Counted from the stretch's first letter, positions 1-9,262 are shown. The stretch is DNA of 64,000 bases from Xylanimonas allomyrinae (GCF_004135345.1 NZ_CP035495.1:3162001-3226000), one strand, 5' to 3'. Notes: generated by a model not told the origin, from the sequence alone. Made by a program: numbers and translations.

Positions 1-268
1 GAGGGTCGATCTCGAGTCGGTCACCCGCGGCCTACGTCTCCGGTGCCAGGGGGAGACGCATCGGTGGCGCCCACCCGAAGAGGGAGCGGTGACCTCACGC
101 CCAGTCGTCACGTCGAGGTGCCGCGGGTGTGCATCCGTGAGCCTGGCCCCGCGCAGACCGCCCGGTCCGGCCTGCTCCGGCCAGCACCAAGGGCGCGCGT
201 AGCGTCGCTCGCGACGGCCCATGCTTCGGGCATTGCGGGGCGGAGCCCGGACGTGGGAGCATCCGGCG

Positions 269-463
269 ATGGTGACCACCAAAGCCGCGAGGCCCGGATT
301 CTGGCATGGGGTCGGTCGACCTTTCCGGGCGTTCGGTCGCGGCCTCCGCTGGGTGTGGAACGTTCTCGACTTCCTCGACGTGGTCGTCGCCGTGGGGCGC
401 ATTCTCGTGTGGCCGCTTCGCGTTGCGGGGAGGGCGCTCGGCTGGCTCAGCGACGCGTTCTAG
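269..463 (+). CDS. small hypothetical protein (64 aa)
   Basis: I do not recognise this small protein. It is basic at the N-terminus and then Trp/Val/Leu-rich (motifs FWHGVG, WVWNVLDFLDVVV), which suggests an amphipathic or membrane-associated peptide. The ATG at 269 was chosen over an upstream in-frame ATG at 221 because a GGGAG ribosome-binding site lies a suitable distance before it. It is convergent with the esterase gene that ends at 599. Positions 1-268 hold no gene I can support. Confidence 0.4.
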   Translation: MVTTKAARPGFWHGVGRPFRAFGRGLRWVWNVLDFLDVVVAVGRILVWPLRVAGRALGWLSDAF

Positions 464-598
464 GCCCGGGGTCGTGAGGACGCGCACGAACCCACGGCAT
501 CGCCCCCGCCCAGCGCCGCGTCCCCCGTCCACCGTCCCGCGCGCCACCCTCTCTGCCGTGCACTCGCGAGCCCCGCACGTCTCCCCGCGTCCGCCCCG

Positions 599-1618
599 TC
601 ACGCTCGTCCGAGCGACGCCGTTCGCGCTTGCCCTCGCTCTGGTTCGCTCGCCTCCACCGACAGCAGGGGCAGTGCATGCCCGTGCGCCCGTCCTCGTGC
701 GTCGTCGGCCAGTGCCCGGACGAGTCCGGGCACGAAGTCGCGTCCGCGCCGCACGCACCACGGGATCCCGGCGACGATGAGCCACCCGAGTCGTGCGAGG
801 GCCGACGGCGCGGGCGGCAGGGCGGCGAGCCGTTCGGTCAGCGCGGCCACGGTGTCGGCTCCGGTCCCAGGCCGGCCGCCGCGGGGCAGGCCCCCCGCGC
901 CCCCGGCGACGGCGCCAGCGTCTGTTCCCGGGAAGCCGCCCGTTCCCGGGACGGCGAGCAGCCCGGCACCTCCGAGCGTGATCGCGGCGTGGACGGCGAG
1001 CCGCCGGTGTGCGGTGGCCGAGGGGTGCACGCGGTCGGAGTGCCAGGCCGCCGGCCCGAGGTCGTGCACGACGGCCCCGATGTCGACGACGACGACGGTG
1101 CCCTGGCCTGGGCGGCGCCCGTCGGCGCGGCGGCGTGCCGCGGCCACCTGCTCCACGGTGCGGGGCCGTGCGGCGTGCGCGACGGCGTCGACGGCGTCGT
1201 TGATGGCGGCGATGCGCGCGCGCATGACGCCGCGCACGCGCTGGGGCATGAGCTCGAACAGGGCGATGGCGGGCAGCCGGGCGAGCACGACGGTGCAGCC
1301 GCAGTCGCGCAGGGCGGTGACGGTGGTCGACAGGTCGCGCGCGACGTCGTAGGCGGAGAAGTCGGAGCGCAGCACGTCGTTGCCGCCGATGACGAGCGTG
1401 GCGACGTCGGGCAGGAGGTCGAGCGCGTGGGGGAGCTGTTCGGCGACGACGTGCTGGGCGCGTGCGCCGTTGCGGGCGAGGTTGGTGAAGTCGGAGGCAC
1501 CGGCGAGCTGTGCCAGGTGTGCCGCCCAGCCGCCGCCGTGCGGGGCGTCGGGGCCGGTCGCGTCGCCGACTCCCGCGCTGATGGAGTCGCCGAGTGCGAC
1601 GATGCGTGGGCCGGTCAC
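599..1618 (-). CDS. SGNH/GDSL-family hydrolase
   Basis: A 339-aa SGNH-fold esterase/lipase. Block I is GDSISAG near residue 10 (catalytic Ser), the oxyanion Asn lies in GGNDVL, and the C-terminal catalytic Asp-His pair lies in DRVHPSATAH. The first ~240 residues form the hydrolase domain. The rest is an Ala/Gly-rich linker plus a basic tail of unknown role. The GTG start overlaps the stop of the upstream glycosyltransferase by 4 nt (GTGA), so the two are translationally coupled. SGNH enzymes beside GT4 genes often modify glycolipids or cell-wall glycans; the exact substrate cannot be read from the sequence. Confidence 0.85.
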   Translation of the reverse strand: MTGPRIVALGDSISAGVGDATGPDAPHGGGWAAHLAQLAGASDFTNLARNGARAQHVVAEQLPHALDLLPDVATLVIGGNDVLRSDFSAYDVARDLSTTVTALRDCGCTVVLARLPAIALFELMPQRVRGVMRARIAAINDAVDAVAHAARPRTVEQVAAARRRADGRRPGQGTVVVVDIGAVVHDLGPAAWHSDRVHPSATAHRRLAVHAAITLGGAGLLAVPGTGGFPGTDAGAVAGGAGGLPRGGRPGTGADTVAALTERLAALPPAPSALARLGWLIVAGIPWCVRRGRDFVPGLVRALADDARGRAHGHALPLLSVEASEPERGQARTASLGRA

Positions 1619-2967
1619 TGCCGTGCTCCGGTCAGGGCCAGGCCGTGCCCCGCCCTGGCGTGGCTGCCGTGGACACCCGGCACCTGGCCCGCAGCGTGCC
1701 CGTCCGCAGTTTGCCCGGCCGCAGCGTGCCCGTCCGCAGCGTGCCCGGCCGCAGCGTGCCCCGCTGCGACGGGGACGCCGTGGACCGCCAGCATCGCCTG
1801 GCCCGCGGCGGACCACGGGAACTGCTCCGCGCGCTCGCGGGCCGCGGCCCGGCGTGGCCCGCGAGCGCGGTCGAGCACGTCGCTCATCGCTGCGGCGAGC
1901 GCGCCGGGCGTGGGGGCGGCGACGGCGCCGGCGTCGCCCACCACCTCGGGCAGCGCGCTGGTCGCGCTCACGACGACGGGGGTGCCCGAGGCGAGCGCTT
2001 CGAGCGCGGCGAGCCCGAAGGTCTCGACCGGTCCGGGCGCGACGACGACGTCGGCGCTGGCCAGCAGCGTGGCGAGCCGGGCGCGGTCGGGGACGAACGA
2101 GAGGAACGCCGCGGGTACGGCCCGTCGCCGGGCCCGGTCCTGGAGCGTGGCGGCGAGGGGTCCTGCCCCTGCGACCACGAGCCTGGCGGGCCGCCCGGAG
2201 GCGCGCAGGGCGGCGACGGCGTCGACGGCAAGGTCGACGCGTTTCTCGCGTGAGAGCCGGCTGACCACGAGCACCAGCGCCTCGCCGTCGGGTGCGAGCT
2301 CGGCGCGTGTCGCGGTGCGGAAGCGGTCGGGGGTGAACGTGTCCAGGTCGACGCCGAGGGCGACGCGGTGCAGCGGCGGCATGAGGGTGCGCGGGTGCCC
2401 GGGGATGCCGCCGCTGCCGGTGTGTGCGGCTCGTCGTGCCGCGAGCCGTTCGGCCTCTCCGGCCGCGAACGCCGTCGTCGCGACGAGGTGGTCGAAGCGC
2501 GGCAGGGTGCGTGCGTTGTGGGTGTCGGCGACGGCGTGCAGGCCGGCGCCGACGGGCGGGGTCACGCGGGCGGTGCCCCAGCCGGGGCCGACGGCGCGCA
2601 GGACGCCGTCGACGCGTTCGTGCAGCCACAGCACCGACGGCACGCCGGCCGCTCGCGCCCAGTCGCCCAGCCCGGTGAGCGTGGTGCGGTCGCTGACCTC
2701 GAGGCGGTCGGGGGCGATGCGCTCGAGCAGCCGCCGGACGGCGGCGGGTCGTGTCACGACGCGGTACCCGCCCAGGCCGGGGATTCGCGGGGCCCGTACG
2801 GTCAGCACGGGTACGCCGTCGTGCCAGGTGACGCCGTCCTCGGTGCCGGGCACCACCAGCATCGGTTCGTGCCCGTGCTGCCGGTACTGGCGGGCGAGGG
2901 CGTGCATCGCGGTGCGGATGCCGCCCGAGCGTGGTCCGTAGAAGTTCGCGACGTGGACGATCCGCAT
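1615..2967 (-). CDS. GT4-family glycosyltransferase with His/Ala repeat tail
   Basis: A 450-aa GT-B retaining glycosyltransferase. The N-terminus (MRIVHVANFYGPRSGG) is the GT4 acceptor-side start, SRLSREKRVD opens the donor domain, and the E-x7-E signature is in ETFGLAALE. It probably transfers a hexose or mannose from a nucleotide sugar to a lipid or glycan acceptor. Beyond the normal family end (~residue 395) sits a low-complexity Ala-Gly-His-rich tail encoded by 15-bp tandem repeats. The start lies 1 nt from the stop of the upstream GT4 gene and the stop overlaps the SGNH gene, so the three form one operon. Confidence 0.85.
   Translation of the reverse strand: MRIVHVANFYGPRSGGIRTAMHALARQYRQHGHEPMLVVPGTEDGVTWHDGVPVLTVRAPRIPGLGGYRVVTRPAAVRRLLERIAPDRLEVSDRTTLTGLGDWARAAGVPSVLWLHERVDGVLRAVGPGWGTARVTPPVGAGLHAVADTHNARTLPRFDHLVATTAFAAGEAERLAARRAAHTGSGGIPGHPRTLMPPLHRVALGVDLDTFTPDRFRTATRAELAPDGEALVLVVSRLSREKRVDLAVDAVAALRASGRPARLVVAGAGPLAATLQDRARRRAVPAAFLSFVPDRARLATLLASADVVVAPGPVETFGLAALEALASGTPVVVSATSALPEVVGDAGAVAAPTPGALAAAMSDVLDRARGPRRAAARERAEQFPWSAAGQAMLAVHGVPVAAGHAAAGHAADGHAAAGQTADGHAAGQVPGVHGSHARAGHGLALTGARQ
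1689..1763. repeat. 15-bp tandem repeat, 5 copies
   Basis: Five consecutive 15-bp units (consensus ccgcagcgtgcccgt/g) lie inside the 3' end of the GT4 gene. On the coding strand they encode five-residue Ala-x-Gly-His/Gln-Ala units. Two alternating unit types suggest expansion as a 30-bp dimer. Copy number may vary between strains without breaking the frame. Confidence 0.85.
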
Positions 2968-2968
2968 C

Positions 2969-4117
2969 TCAGACTCCGGTCGTGGTGGCGGCGTGGGCGC
3001 GTACGGCGTCGCGGTAGTGGTCGAGCAGCTCGTCGCACACGGCGTCCCAGGTGCGCCCGGCTGCGCGTCGCCGGGCGGCCGTGCCGAACGCGCGCCGCTT
3101 GCGCGCGTCGCCCAGCAGGTCGGCGACGCGCTCGCGCATCACGCCCAGGTCTCCCGGCGGGTAGAGCCAGCCGGTGCGCGAGTGGTCGACGATGTCGATC
3201 GGCCCGCCCGCCGCGGGTGCGACGACGGGCACCCCGCTGGCGTGCGCCTCCTGGAGCGTCTGCCCGAACGTCTCCAGCTCGCCCGGGTGGACCAGCACGT
3301 CGAGGCTCGCCATGGCGCGTGCGAGCTCGTCGCCGCTCAGCATCCCGGTGAAGGCGGCGTCGGGGAGCAGGCGTGCGAGCACCTCGCGCTCGGGTCCGTC
3401 TCCGACGACGACGAGCCGCACTCCGGGCAGGTCGGCCAGCACGCGCAGGTCCTCGACCTGCTTCTCCGGGGCGAGGCGGCCCACGTACCCGACGAGCAGG
3501 TCGCGTCCGCCTCCCACGGTGGCGCGCCAGCGGGCGTCGCGTGCGGCGGGGCGGAACCTTGCCGTGTCCACCCCGCGCCCCCACAGCCGCAGCCGCGGCA
3601 GCCCGCGCTCGGCGAGCGAGCTCAGCACCGCCGACGACGGCGCCAGCGTGAGCGTGGCGCGTTCGTGCACGTTGCGCACGCGGCGCCACAGCAGGGGTTC
3701 GAGGTGCCGGACGCCGTACCGGGCGGCGTAGCCGGGCACCTCGGTCTGGTAGACGGCGACGGTCGGCAGGCCGAGGTTCTCGGCCGCGCGGATGCCGTGC
3801 CAGCCGAGCACGAACGGCGAGGCCAGGTGGACGACGTCGGGGTCGAAGGCCGCGAGCGTGCGCTGGATGCGGGCGCGTTGCCCGACGACGACGCGCACCT
3901 GTGGATAGCCGGGCAGGCCCACGGCGTCCATCTCGACGACGGGGGCGCCGGCCACGAACGGCGGCACGGCGCCGTCGTCGGTGCCTGCGCCGGGGGAGGG
4001 GGCGACCACGAGCGCGTCGTGGCCGTGGCGCTGGAGGTGCTCGAGGATGCGCAGCACCGAGTTGGTGACGCCGTTGACCTGCGGCAGGAACGACTCGGCG
4101 ATGATCGCGATCCGCAT
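2969..4117 (-). CDS. GT4-family alpha-mannosyltransferase (MgtA/PimB-like)
   Basis: A 382-aa GT-B enzyme. MRIAIIAESFLPQVNGVTNSV is the typical start of actinobacterial GDP-mannose-dependent alpha-mannosyltransferases of the MgtA/PimB group. GRLAPEKQVEDL marks the donor domain and ETFGQTLQE the E-x7-E phosphate-binding motif. In corynebacteria and mycobacteria such enzymes build phosphatidylinositol mannosides or lipomannan-like glycolipids at the cytoplasmic face of the membrane; that role is inferred here. It is probably the first gene of the GT4-GT4-SGNH operon. The GT87-like gene lies ~100 bp upstream on the same strand, which strengthens a mannoglycolipid reading. Confidence 0.8.
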   Translation of the reverse strand: MRIAIIAESFLPQVNGVTNSVLRILEHLQRHGHDALVVAPSPGAGTDDGAVPPFVAGAPVVEMDAVGLPGYPQVRVVVGQRARIQRTLAAFDPDVVHLASPFVLGWHGIRAAENLGLPTVAVYQTEVPGYAARYGVRHLEPLLWRRVRNVHERATLTLAPSSAVLSSLAERGLPRLRLWGRGVDTARFRPAARDARWRATVGGGRDLLVGYVGRLAPEKQVEDLRVLADLPGVRLVVVGDGPEREVLARLLPDAAFTGMLSGDELARAMASLDVLVHPGELETFGQTLQEAHASGVPVVAPAAGGPIDIVDHSRTGWLYPPGDLGVMRERVADLLGDARKRRAFGTAARRRAAGRTWDAVCDELLDHYRDAVRAHAATTTGV

Positions 4118-4218
4118 GTTCCCAGGGCACCAACCCCGGTTGGCCGGGAGGCGCCCGGGGGGCGACCTGTCGTGGAAAGGTCGGGGAACGTCAGGCGAAC
4201 GTCAGGTCGGGCGGATGG

Positions 4219-5510
4219 TCAGGGCGCGACCGGTCGCCGGCTCAGCGCGAGCTGGCCGAGCCGCCACACCGCCCCGGCGAGCAGCACGACCAGGGCCAGG
4301 TTCCGCACGGCCGGCACGGCCACCATCCAGGTGTCCCCGCGCAGGAAGTGCCCGTAGGCGATGGGGTAGAGGATCTGGGTCAGTGCCCCGACGCCCAGCA
4401 TGCCGAGCGCGGGTGGCGACCACAGGTGGCGCGCCCCCGGCCCGGCGAGGGCCAGCGCTGCGGCGACGGGCGGCCCGAGCCAGGCGATGAACTGCGGGGA
4501 CCCGACCTTGTTGAACACGATGAGCGCCAGGAGCGTCGCGGCGGCGGCCAGGAGCAGCACGTCGTGCGAGAGGTCGGGTCGGCGTCGGGCGGCGGCCCAC
4601 GCGAGCAGGCCGATGAGCACCACCGCGACGGGCAGCACGGTGTCGAGCGCCGAGGCGACCTGCCGTGCCGCCTCGCCGTGCACCTCGTAGGTGAAGATCA
4701 CGTCGTTGTACTCGATGCGCACCGCGGGGTTCCACAGGCGCGCCACGCTGAACGCGGTTGCCGCGACGGACTCCGCCTGAAGGGTGCGCGCCTCCTGCTC
4801 GCCGAAGACGCTCCAGGCGCGCGCCCCGGCCCCGCCTGCGAGCGCCAGCCCGACGACGACGGCGCTGACCACGGCGCCGGGCACGGCGACCTGCCGCACG
4901 AACGTGCGCAGGTTGCGTGACGTCGCCGCCAGGGCGACGACGATGGCGCCCGGTGCGATCTTGATCCAGGCGCCGAGCGTGGCGACGGCCGCGGCGACCG
5001 CGGGGCGGCGCGCGGCCTGGAGCAGCGCGATGAGGATGAGGGGGGCGGCGACGCCGTCGAGCCGCCCGAGCCAGATGGGTCCGAGGGCGACCAGGAACAG
5101 CAGCCACCACCAGGCCGCGAGACGCCCGCGCGGTGGCGTGCGGGCGAGCATCCACAGTGCGACGCCGTTGAGCGCGATCACCCCGGCCGACCACATCACG
5201 GCGTAGGCGAGGAACCCGCTGGTGCCGGCGGCGGGAGCGGCGATGGGCAGGAGCGCGGCGGCGGGGTAGACCCAGTCGTAGTCGAGGACGGGCCAGCGCC
5301 CGATCATGAACCCTTGGTGCGCCCACCAGTGGTAGAGGCTGACGTCACCGAAGATCTCGCCGCTCCACGAGACGCCGTCGAGCACGATCCACGCGTGCGC
5401 GAGCACGAACGCGGTGGCGATGCCCCAGGGGACAGGAGCGCTTGGCCGGCGGTGTTGAGCGCGGCGTGCGAGCGGTCGGGTGCGGAGGTGGCGGGTGCGG
5501 GCACGGCCAC
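4219..5510 (-). CDS. GT87-like polyprenyl-phosphate mannosyltransferase, frameshifted near 5428-5431
   Basis: A multi-pass membrane protein (about ten hydrophobic segments) resembling DUF2029/GT87 mannosyltransferases such as PimE, which use polyprenyl-phosphate-mannose on the outer membrane face. The luminal loop carries YHWWAHQGFMIGRWPVLDYDWVYP-type aromatic/Asp residues, as in the family. The long frame opens at a GTG at 5406, in the middle of the first helix (WGIATAFV precedes it). A start in another frame (GTG 5510, MAVPAPATSAPDRSH) joins it if one C is added to the CCCC run (complement of 5428-5431), giving 430 aa. I therefore annotate the longer span. Confidence 0.65.
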
Positions 5511-5571
5511 ATGGTGTCAGAAGCTTTTGGGGGTGAGGTGGGGGTGTCGGCGTGCGTCGATCCGCGCTAGT

Positions 5572-5587
5572 TTTCGGTTGACCGAAA
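5572..5587. promoter_or_regulatory. candidate metalloregulator operator upstream of mntH
   Basis: Perfect inverted repeat TTTCGG-TTGA-CCGAAA, ending 13 bp before the mntH start. Nramp genes in actinobacteria are often under DtxR/MntR-type manganese repressors that bind short AT-flanked dyads. The position, next to the start and between divergent genes, suits a repressor site. Assignment to a particular regulator is inference. Confidence 0.5.
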
Positions 5588-5600
5588 CTTCGGGGGAATC

Positions 5601-6905
5601 GTGACCACTTCGCGGGTCGACCGGGCCGGTCACCCTCGCCTGCCGCGCTCGTCGCCGACGAGCGCGGCGCGGGCCCGCCTGGTCACGCTGCTGGGCCCGG
5701 CGTTCGTCGCTGCGATCGCCTACGTCGATCCGGGCAACGTCGCCGCGAACCTCACGGCCGGTGCGCGCTACGGCTACCTCTTGGTGTGGGTGCTGGTCCT
5801 GGCGAACGTGATGGCGGTGCTGGTGCAGTACCTCTCGGCGAAGCTGGGCGTCGTGACGGGCCGTTCGCTGCCCGAGGTGCTGGGCACGAGCCTGCGGCGT
5901 CCCGCGCGGCTCGCCTACTGGGCGCAGGCCGAGGTGGTGGCAGCGGCCACCGACCTGGCCGAGGTCGTCGGCGGGGCGATCGCGCTGCGGCTGCTGTTCG
6001 GTGTGCCGCTCGTGCTGGGCGGCGTGATCACGGGTGTCGTCTCGATCGCGGTGCTGGCGGTGCAGCAGCGGCGCGGGCAGCGGGTGTTCGAGGCCGTGAT
6101 CGCCTCGTTCCTCCTGGTGCTCACCATCGGCTTCTGCGCGGGCCTCGTGCTCGCCCCGCCCGACGGCGGCGCCGTGCTCGGCGGCCTGGTGCCGCGCCTG
6201 GAGGGCACCGACTCGGTGCTGCTGTCGGCGTCGATGCTCGGTGCCACGGTCATGCCGCACGCGATCTACCTGCACTCGGCGCTCGCGCGTGACCGGCGGC
6301 GCCACGACGCCGAGGTGCGGCGTCGGCAGGGGGTGGCGGTCTCGGTGGCCTCGACCGACCGGTTGCTGGCTGCGACGCGGTGGGACGTCGTGTGTGCGCT
6401 GGTGCTGGCGGGCGGTGTCAACGTGGCGATGCTGCTGGTCGCGGCGGCGAACCTGGCCGGGCGGTCGGGGACCGACTCGATCGAGGGCGCGCACGCGGCC
6501 ATCGGCGACTCGCTGGGGGCGGGCGTCGCCCTGCTGTTCGCGGTCGGGCTGCTCGCCTCGGGTCTGGCGTCGTCGTCGGTCGGGGCGTATGCGGGCGCGG
6601 AGATCATGTCGGGCCTGCTGCGCGTGCGGGTGCCGCTGGTGGGGCGGCGGCTGGTGACGCTCGTCCCTGCCGTCCTGCTGCTCGCGACGGACGTCTCGCC
6701 GACGTGGCTGCTCGTGGTGAGCCAGGTCGTGCTGAGCTTCGGCATCCCGTTCGCGGCGGTGCCGCTGGTGGTGCTGACCCGGCGGAAGGTGCTGCTCGGC
6801 CGGTATCGCAACGGGGCGGTGACGCAGGTGCTGGCGTGGACGGTCGCGGGTGTGATCGTGGTGCTCAACGTGGCGCTCCTGTGGCTGACCCTCAGCGGCG
6901 GGTGA
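5601..6905 (+). CDS. mntH: Nramp-family divalent metal (Mn2+) transporter
   Basis: A 434-aa proton-coupled divalent-cation importer of the inner membrane, with about 11 hydrophobic segments. The Nramp signatures are both present: DPGN at residues 43-46 in TM1, and the TM6 motif around GATVMPHAIYLHS (Met-Pro-His metal site). A 30-residue basic N-terminal tail precedes TM1. The GTG start is the first in frame after an upstream dyad that may be its metal-responsive operator. The gene is divergent from the GT87 gene and monocistronic as far as I can see. Manganese is the usual substrate in bacteria. Confidence 0.9.
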   Translation: MTTSRVDRAGHPRLPRSSPTSAARARLVTLLGPAFVAAIAYVDPGNVAANLTAGARYGYLLVWVLVLANVMAVLVQYLSAKLGVVTGRSLPEVLGTSLRRPARLAYWAQAEVVAAATDLAEVVGGAIALRLLFGVPLVLGGVITGVVSIAVLAVQQRRGQRVFEAVIASFLLVLTIGFCAGLVLAPPDGGAVLGGLVPRLEGTDSVLLSASMLGATVMPHAIYLHSALARDRRRHDAEVRRRQGVAVSVASTDRLLAATRWDVVCALVLAGGVNVAMLLVAAANLAGRSGTDSIEGAHAAIGDSLGAGVALLFAVGLLASGLASSSVGAYAGAEIMSGLLRVRVPLVGRRLVTLVPAVLLLATDVSPTWLLVVSQVVLSFGIPFAAVPLVVLTRRKVLLGRYRNGAVTQVLAWTVAGVIVVLNVALLWLTLSGG

Positions 6906-6918
6906 GACGCGGTATCCC

Positions 6919-6954
6919 TTGACGTGAGACGGGGTATCGCTCAGGATGGGTGGA
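6919..6954 (+). promoter_or_regulatory. promoter, leaderless start of acyl-CoA dehydrogenase gene
   Basis: -35 TTGACG (6919-6924), 17-bp spacer, -10 CAGGAT (6942-6947). The expected transcription start falls on the A of the ATG at 6954, so the mRNA would be leaderless. This also decides the start codon against the upstream in-frame GTG at 6924. Confidence 0.65.
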
Positions 6955-8198
6955 TGAGTGCCGCGAAGCCCTTCCTGCCCGGCGTCACCGCACCCGCCTA
7001 CGTCGTCTCCCGGCCGCTCGACGTCGACTTCGCCGGCGCGTTCGCGGACGCCAGGCCCGAGGAGCGCGCGCATCAGCTCGCCGTACGCGAGTTCGTCCAG
7101 GGTGCCGTGCTGCCCGTCATCGACGGGTACTGGGAGCGCGCCGAGGTGCCGTTCGGCCTGGTCAAGGGCCTCGCCGAACGCGATCTGCTGCGCGACGGGG
7201 TCGACGTCCCCGGGCGGCCCTCCGTCTCGCCGTTCGCCGCCGGCCTCGCGGCCATGGAGCTGTCACGCGGTGACGGCTCGATCGCGACCGTGTGTGCCGT
7301 GCAGGGCGGGCTCGCGCTGCGCTCGATCATGATGCTGGGCTCCGAGCACCAGATCGCCCGCTACGCCGAACGGCTGGCCAACGGCGACCTCCTGGGCGCG
7401 TTCGCGCTCACCGAGCCCACGCACGGGTCCGACTCCGTCTCCCTGGAGACGACGGCGCGCCGCGCGGTGCGCGACGGCATCGACGGCTACGTCATCGACG
7501 GCGAGAAGAAGTGGATCGGCTTCGGGTCGTGCGGCCACCTCGCCGTCGTGTGGGCGCGCCTGGTGGGCGAGGGCGGCGACGGCGAGGTCCACGCGTTCAT
7601 CGTCCCGCAGGACGCCCCGGGCTATCGCGCCACGACCATCGAGGGCAAGGTCGCGCTGCGCGCGATCTGGCAGGCCCACATCGTGCTCGACGGCGTGTTC
7701 GTGCCACGCGACGCCGCGCTCCCCAGGGCGCGGTCGTTCAGGCAGACGGCGCAGGTGCTGGCCGCGACCCGGCTCGGGGTGTCGTGGGCCGCCGTCGGGC
7801 ACGCCGTCGCGTGCTACGAGGCCGCCGTCGAGTACGCGAGCCAGCGCATCCAGTTCGGGCGGCCGCTCGCGGCGACGCAGCTCGTCCAGGAGAAGCTCGC
7901 GCGCATGCTCGCGACCATCACCCAGCTCCAGCTCCTGGTCGCGCGGCTCACCCGGGTCGCCGAGGACGGTGATCTCACCGGCCCGCAGGCGTCGCTCGCC
8001 AAGATGACCTGCACGCGCGGGGCGCGCGAGGTCGCATCCGTCGCGCGCGACCTGCTGGGCGGCAACGGCATCCTCCTGGCCCACCGCGTGGCGCGGCACT
8101 TCGCCGACATCGAGGCGCTGCACACCTACGAGGGCACGGAGTCGGTCAACGCGCTCATCGTGGGCAGGGAGATCACCGGGCTCTCGGCGTTCGCCTGA
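6954..8198 (+). CDS. acyl-CoA dehydrogenase family protein
   Basis: A 414-aa FAD-dependent acyl-CoA dehydrogenase. The N-terminal helical domain is followed by the FAD-contact motif FALTEPTHGSDS, the flavin-binding segment KKWIGFG, and the C-terminal segment LGGNGI...EALHTYEGT, in which the Glu of YEGT is the expected catalytic base. The sequence is closest in style to the glutaryl-CoA dehydrogenase branch (MCTRGAREVA, RHFADIEALHTYEGTES). No beta-oxidation or lysine-degradation partner lies beside it, so the substrate is open. It is leaderless and apparently monocistronic. Confidence 0.85.
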   Translation: MSAAKPFLPGVTAPAYVVSRPLDVDFAGAFADARPEERAHQLAVREFVQGAVLPVIDGYWERAEVPFGLVKGLAERDLLRDGVDVPGRPSVSPFAAGLAAMELSRGDGSIATVCAVQGGLALRSIMMLGSEHQIARYAERLANGDLLGAFALTEPTHGSDSVSLETTARRAVRDGIDGYVIDGEKKWIGFGSCGHLAVVWARLVGEGGDGEVHAFIVPQDAPGYRATTIEGKVALRAIWQAHIVLDGVFVPRDAALPRARSFRQTAQVLAATRLGVSWAAVGHAVACYEAAVEYASQRIQFGRPLAATQLVQEKLARMLATITQLQLLVARLTRVAEDGDLTGPQASLAKMTCTRGAREVASVARDLLGGNGILLAHRVARHFADIEALHTYEGTESVNALIVGREITGLSAFA

Positions 8199-8237
8199 CA
8201 CCGCGCCCCGCCCCGGGCGGGGACGGGGCGAACGCGG

Positions 8238-8945
8238 TCAGGCGAGCGACTCCGCCGGGGTGGCGGCCTGCTCGGCGAGGGCCTCGCGGCGGCGGATGCG
8301 CCACCAGACCACGAAGCCCACGATCGTGAACGCGCCGTAGAACACGTACATGAGGCCCGTCGCGTAGAAACCGCCCCGGAACAGCAGCGGCACCCCGACG
8401 GCGTCGACCGCCACCCAGATCAGCCAGAACTCGACCCAGCCGCGAGCCATGCCGTACGTCGCGAGCACGGAGCCCATGAAGATCCACGCGTCGGGCACGG
8501 GCGCCCACGAACCGAGCCTCCCGAAGATCCACGCGAAGCCCGCCGTCCCGGCCAGCATCGCTGCCACCAGGCCCAGGCGCTGCCCCCAGGAGGCCCACTG
8601 CGGGTGGACGGCGACGGCGTCGGCGTCGCCGTCGGCCAGCGCCCGCTGCCGCGTCTGGCGCCAGCGGACCCAGCCGAACACCGAGACGGCGATGAACATC
8701 ACCTGGCGGCCGGCCTGCCCGAGCATGTCGGGATGCCCGGCGACACCGAACCACGAGCCGAGGAACACGGTGAACAGCAGCACGTTCCCGACGATGCCCA
8801 CCGGCCACGCCCACACCTTGCGGCGCATGCCGCCGAGCGCCGACACCAGCCCGAAGGCGTTCCCGATGATCTCGCGCCACGACATGTGCTGGTCGCCGAT
8901 CGTCAGCGTCGCATCGAACAGGTGCTGGATGATCCCCATCCCCAT
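8238..8945 (-). CDS. ribM: PnuC-like riboflavin transporter
   Basis: A 235-aa PnuC-fold membrane transporter with about seven hydrophobic helices and the family motifs WREIIGNAFGL, WAWPVGIVGN and the tryptophan-rich WVEFWLIWVAVD. PnuC proteins move vitamins by facilitated diffusion and metabolic trapping. The FMN riboswitch directly upstream argues for riboflavin (RibM, as in Corynebacterium and Streptomyces) rather than nicotinamide riboside. Two ATGs (8945 and 8939) follow a GAGGAAGG Shine-Dalgarno sequence and either could be used. The C-terminus is short and charged (RIRRREALAEQ). Confidence 0.85.
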   Translation of the reverse strand: MGMGIIQHLFDATLTIGDQHMSWREIIGNAFGLVSALGGMRRKVWAWPVGIVGNVLLFTVFLGSWFGVAGHPDMLGQAGRQVMFIAVSVFGWVRWRQTRQRALADGDADAVAVHPQWASWGQRLGLVAAMLAGTAGFAWIFGRLGSWAPVPDAWIFMGSVLATYGMARGWVEFWLIWVAVDAVGVPLLFRGGFYATGLMYVFYGAFTIVGFVVWWRIRRREALAEQAATPAESLA

Positions 8946-9051
8946 GCCTTCCTCGTCGGTGCCGCCATGCACCGGGACGAGGGGAGGGGTCGACGACGTC
9001 GCGGCGCACCGCGACCCGTCACGACCCGGCCGCCGCTCTCCTGAGCGACGC

Positions 9052-9189
9052 CGTGCTGCCTCCCATCCGGACTGTGACCGTCGGCCCTGGAGTTCCACCA
9101 GGTCAACCGAGCCTTCCCCGTAGTCGGGTGCGGGCGCGGGTCGCGGGCTGTCACCGCCGGTTCGGATTTTCACCGACCCCGGAGCACGT
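9052..9189 (-). promoter_or_regulatory. FMN riboswitch (RFN element)
   Basis: Read on the minus strand, the core blocks of the RFN element occur in order: GGGGTCGGTGAAAATCCGAA, CCGGCGGTGACAGCCCGCGA, then TGGTGGAACTCCAGGGCCGA and GTCACAGTCCGGATGGGAG. The ends can pair (GTGCT/AGCAC), forming P1. It lies about 105 nt upstream of the PnuC-like gene. FMN binding normally lowers expression of riboflavin synthesis or uptake genes; here it would shut the transporter off when flavin is plentiful. Confidence 0.93.
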
Positions 9190-9262
9190 CGTGCGTGTTC
9201 TGCTCGTTCAAAGCATGACACAGGACGGATCATTCCCGGCCAGGTGTCGCGCCTATCCGCGT

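Noticed and set aside
629-2941. 770-codon plus-strand frame over the SGNH and GT4 genes
   Set aside because: Shadow of two well-supported minus-strand genes; low-complexity translation.
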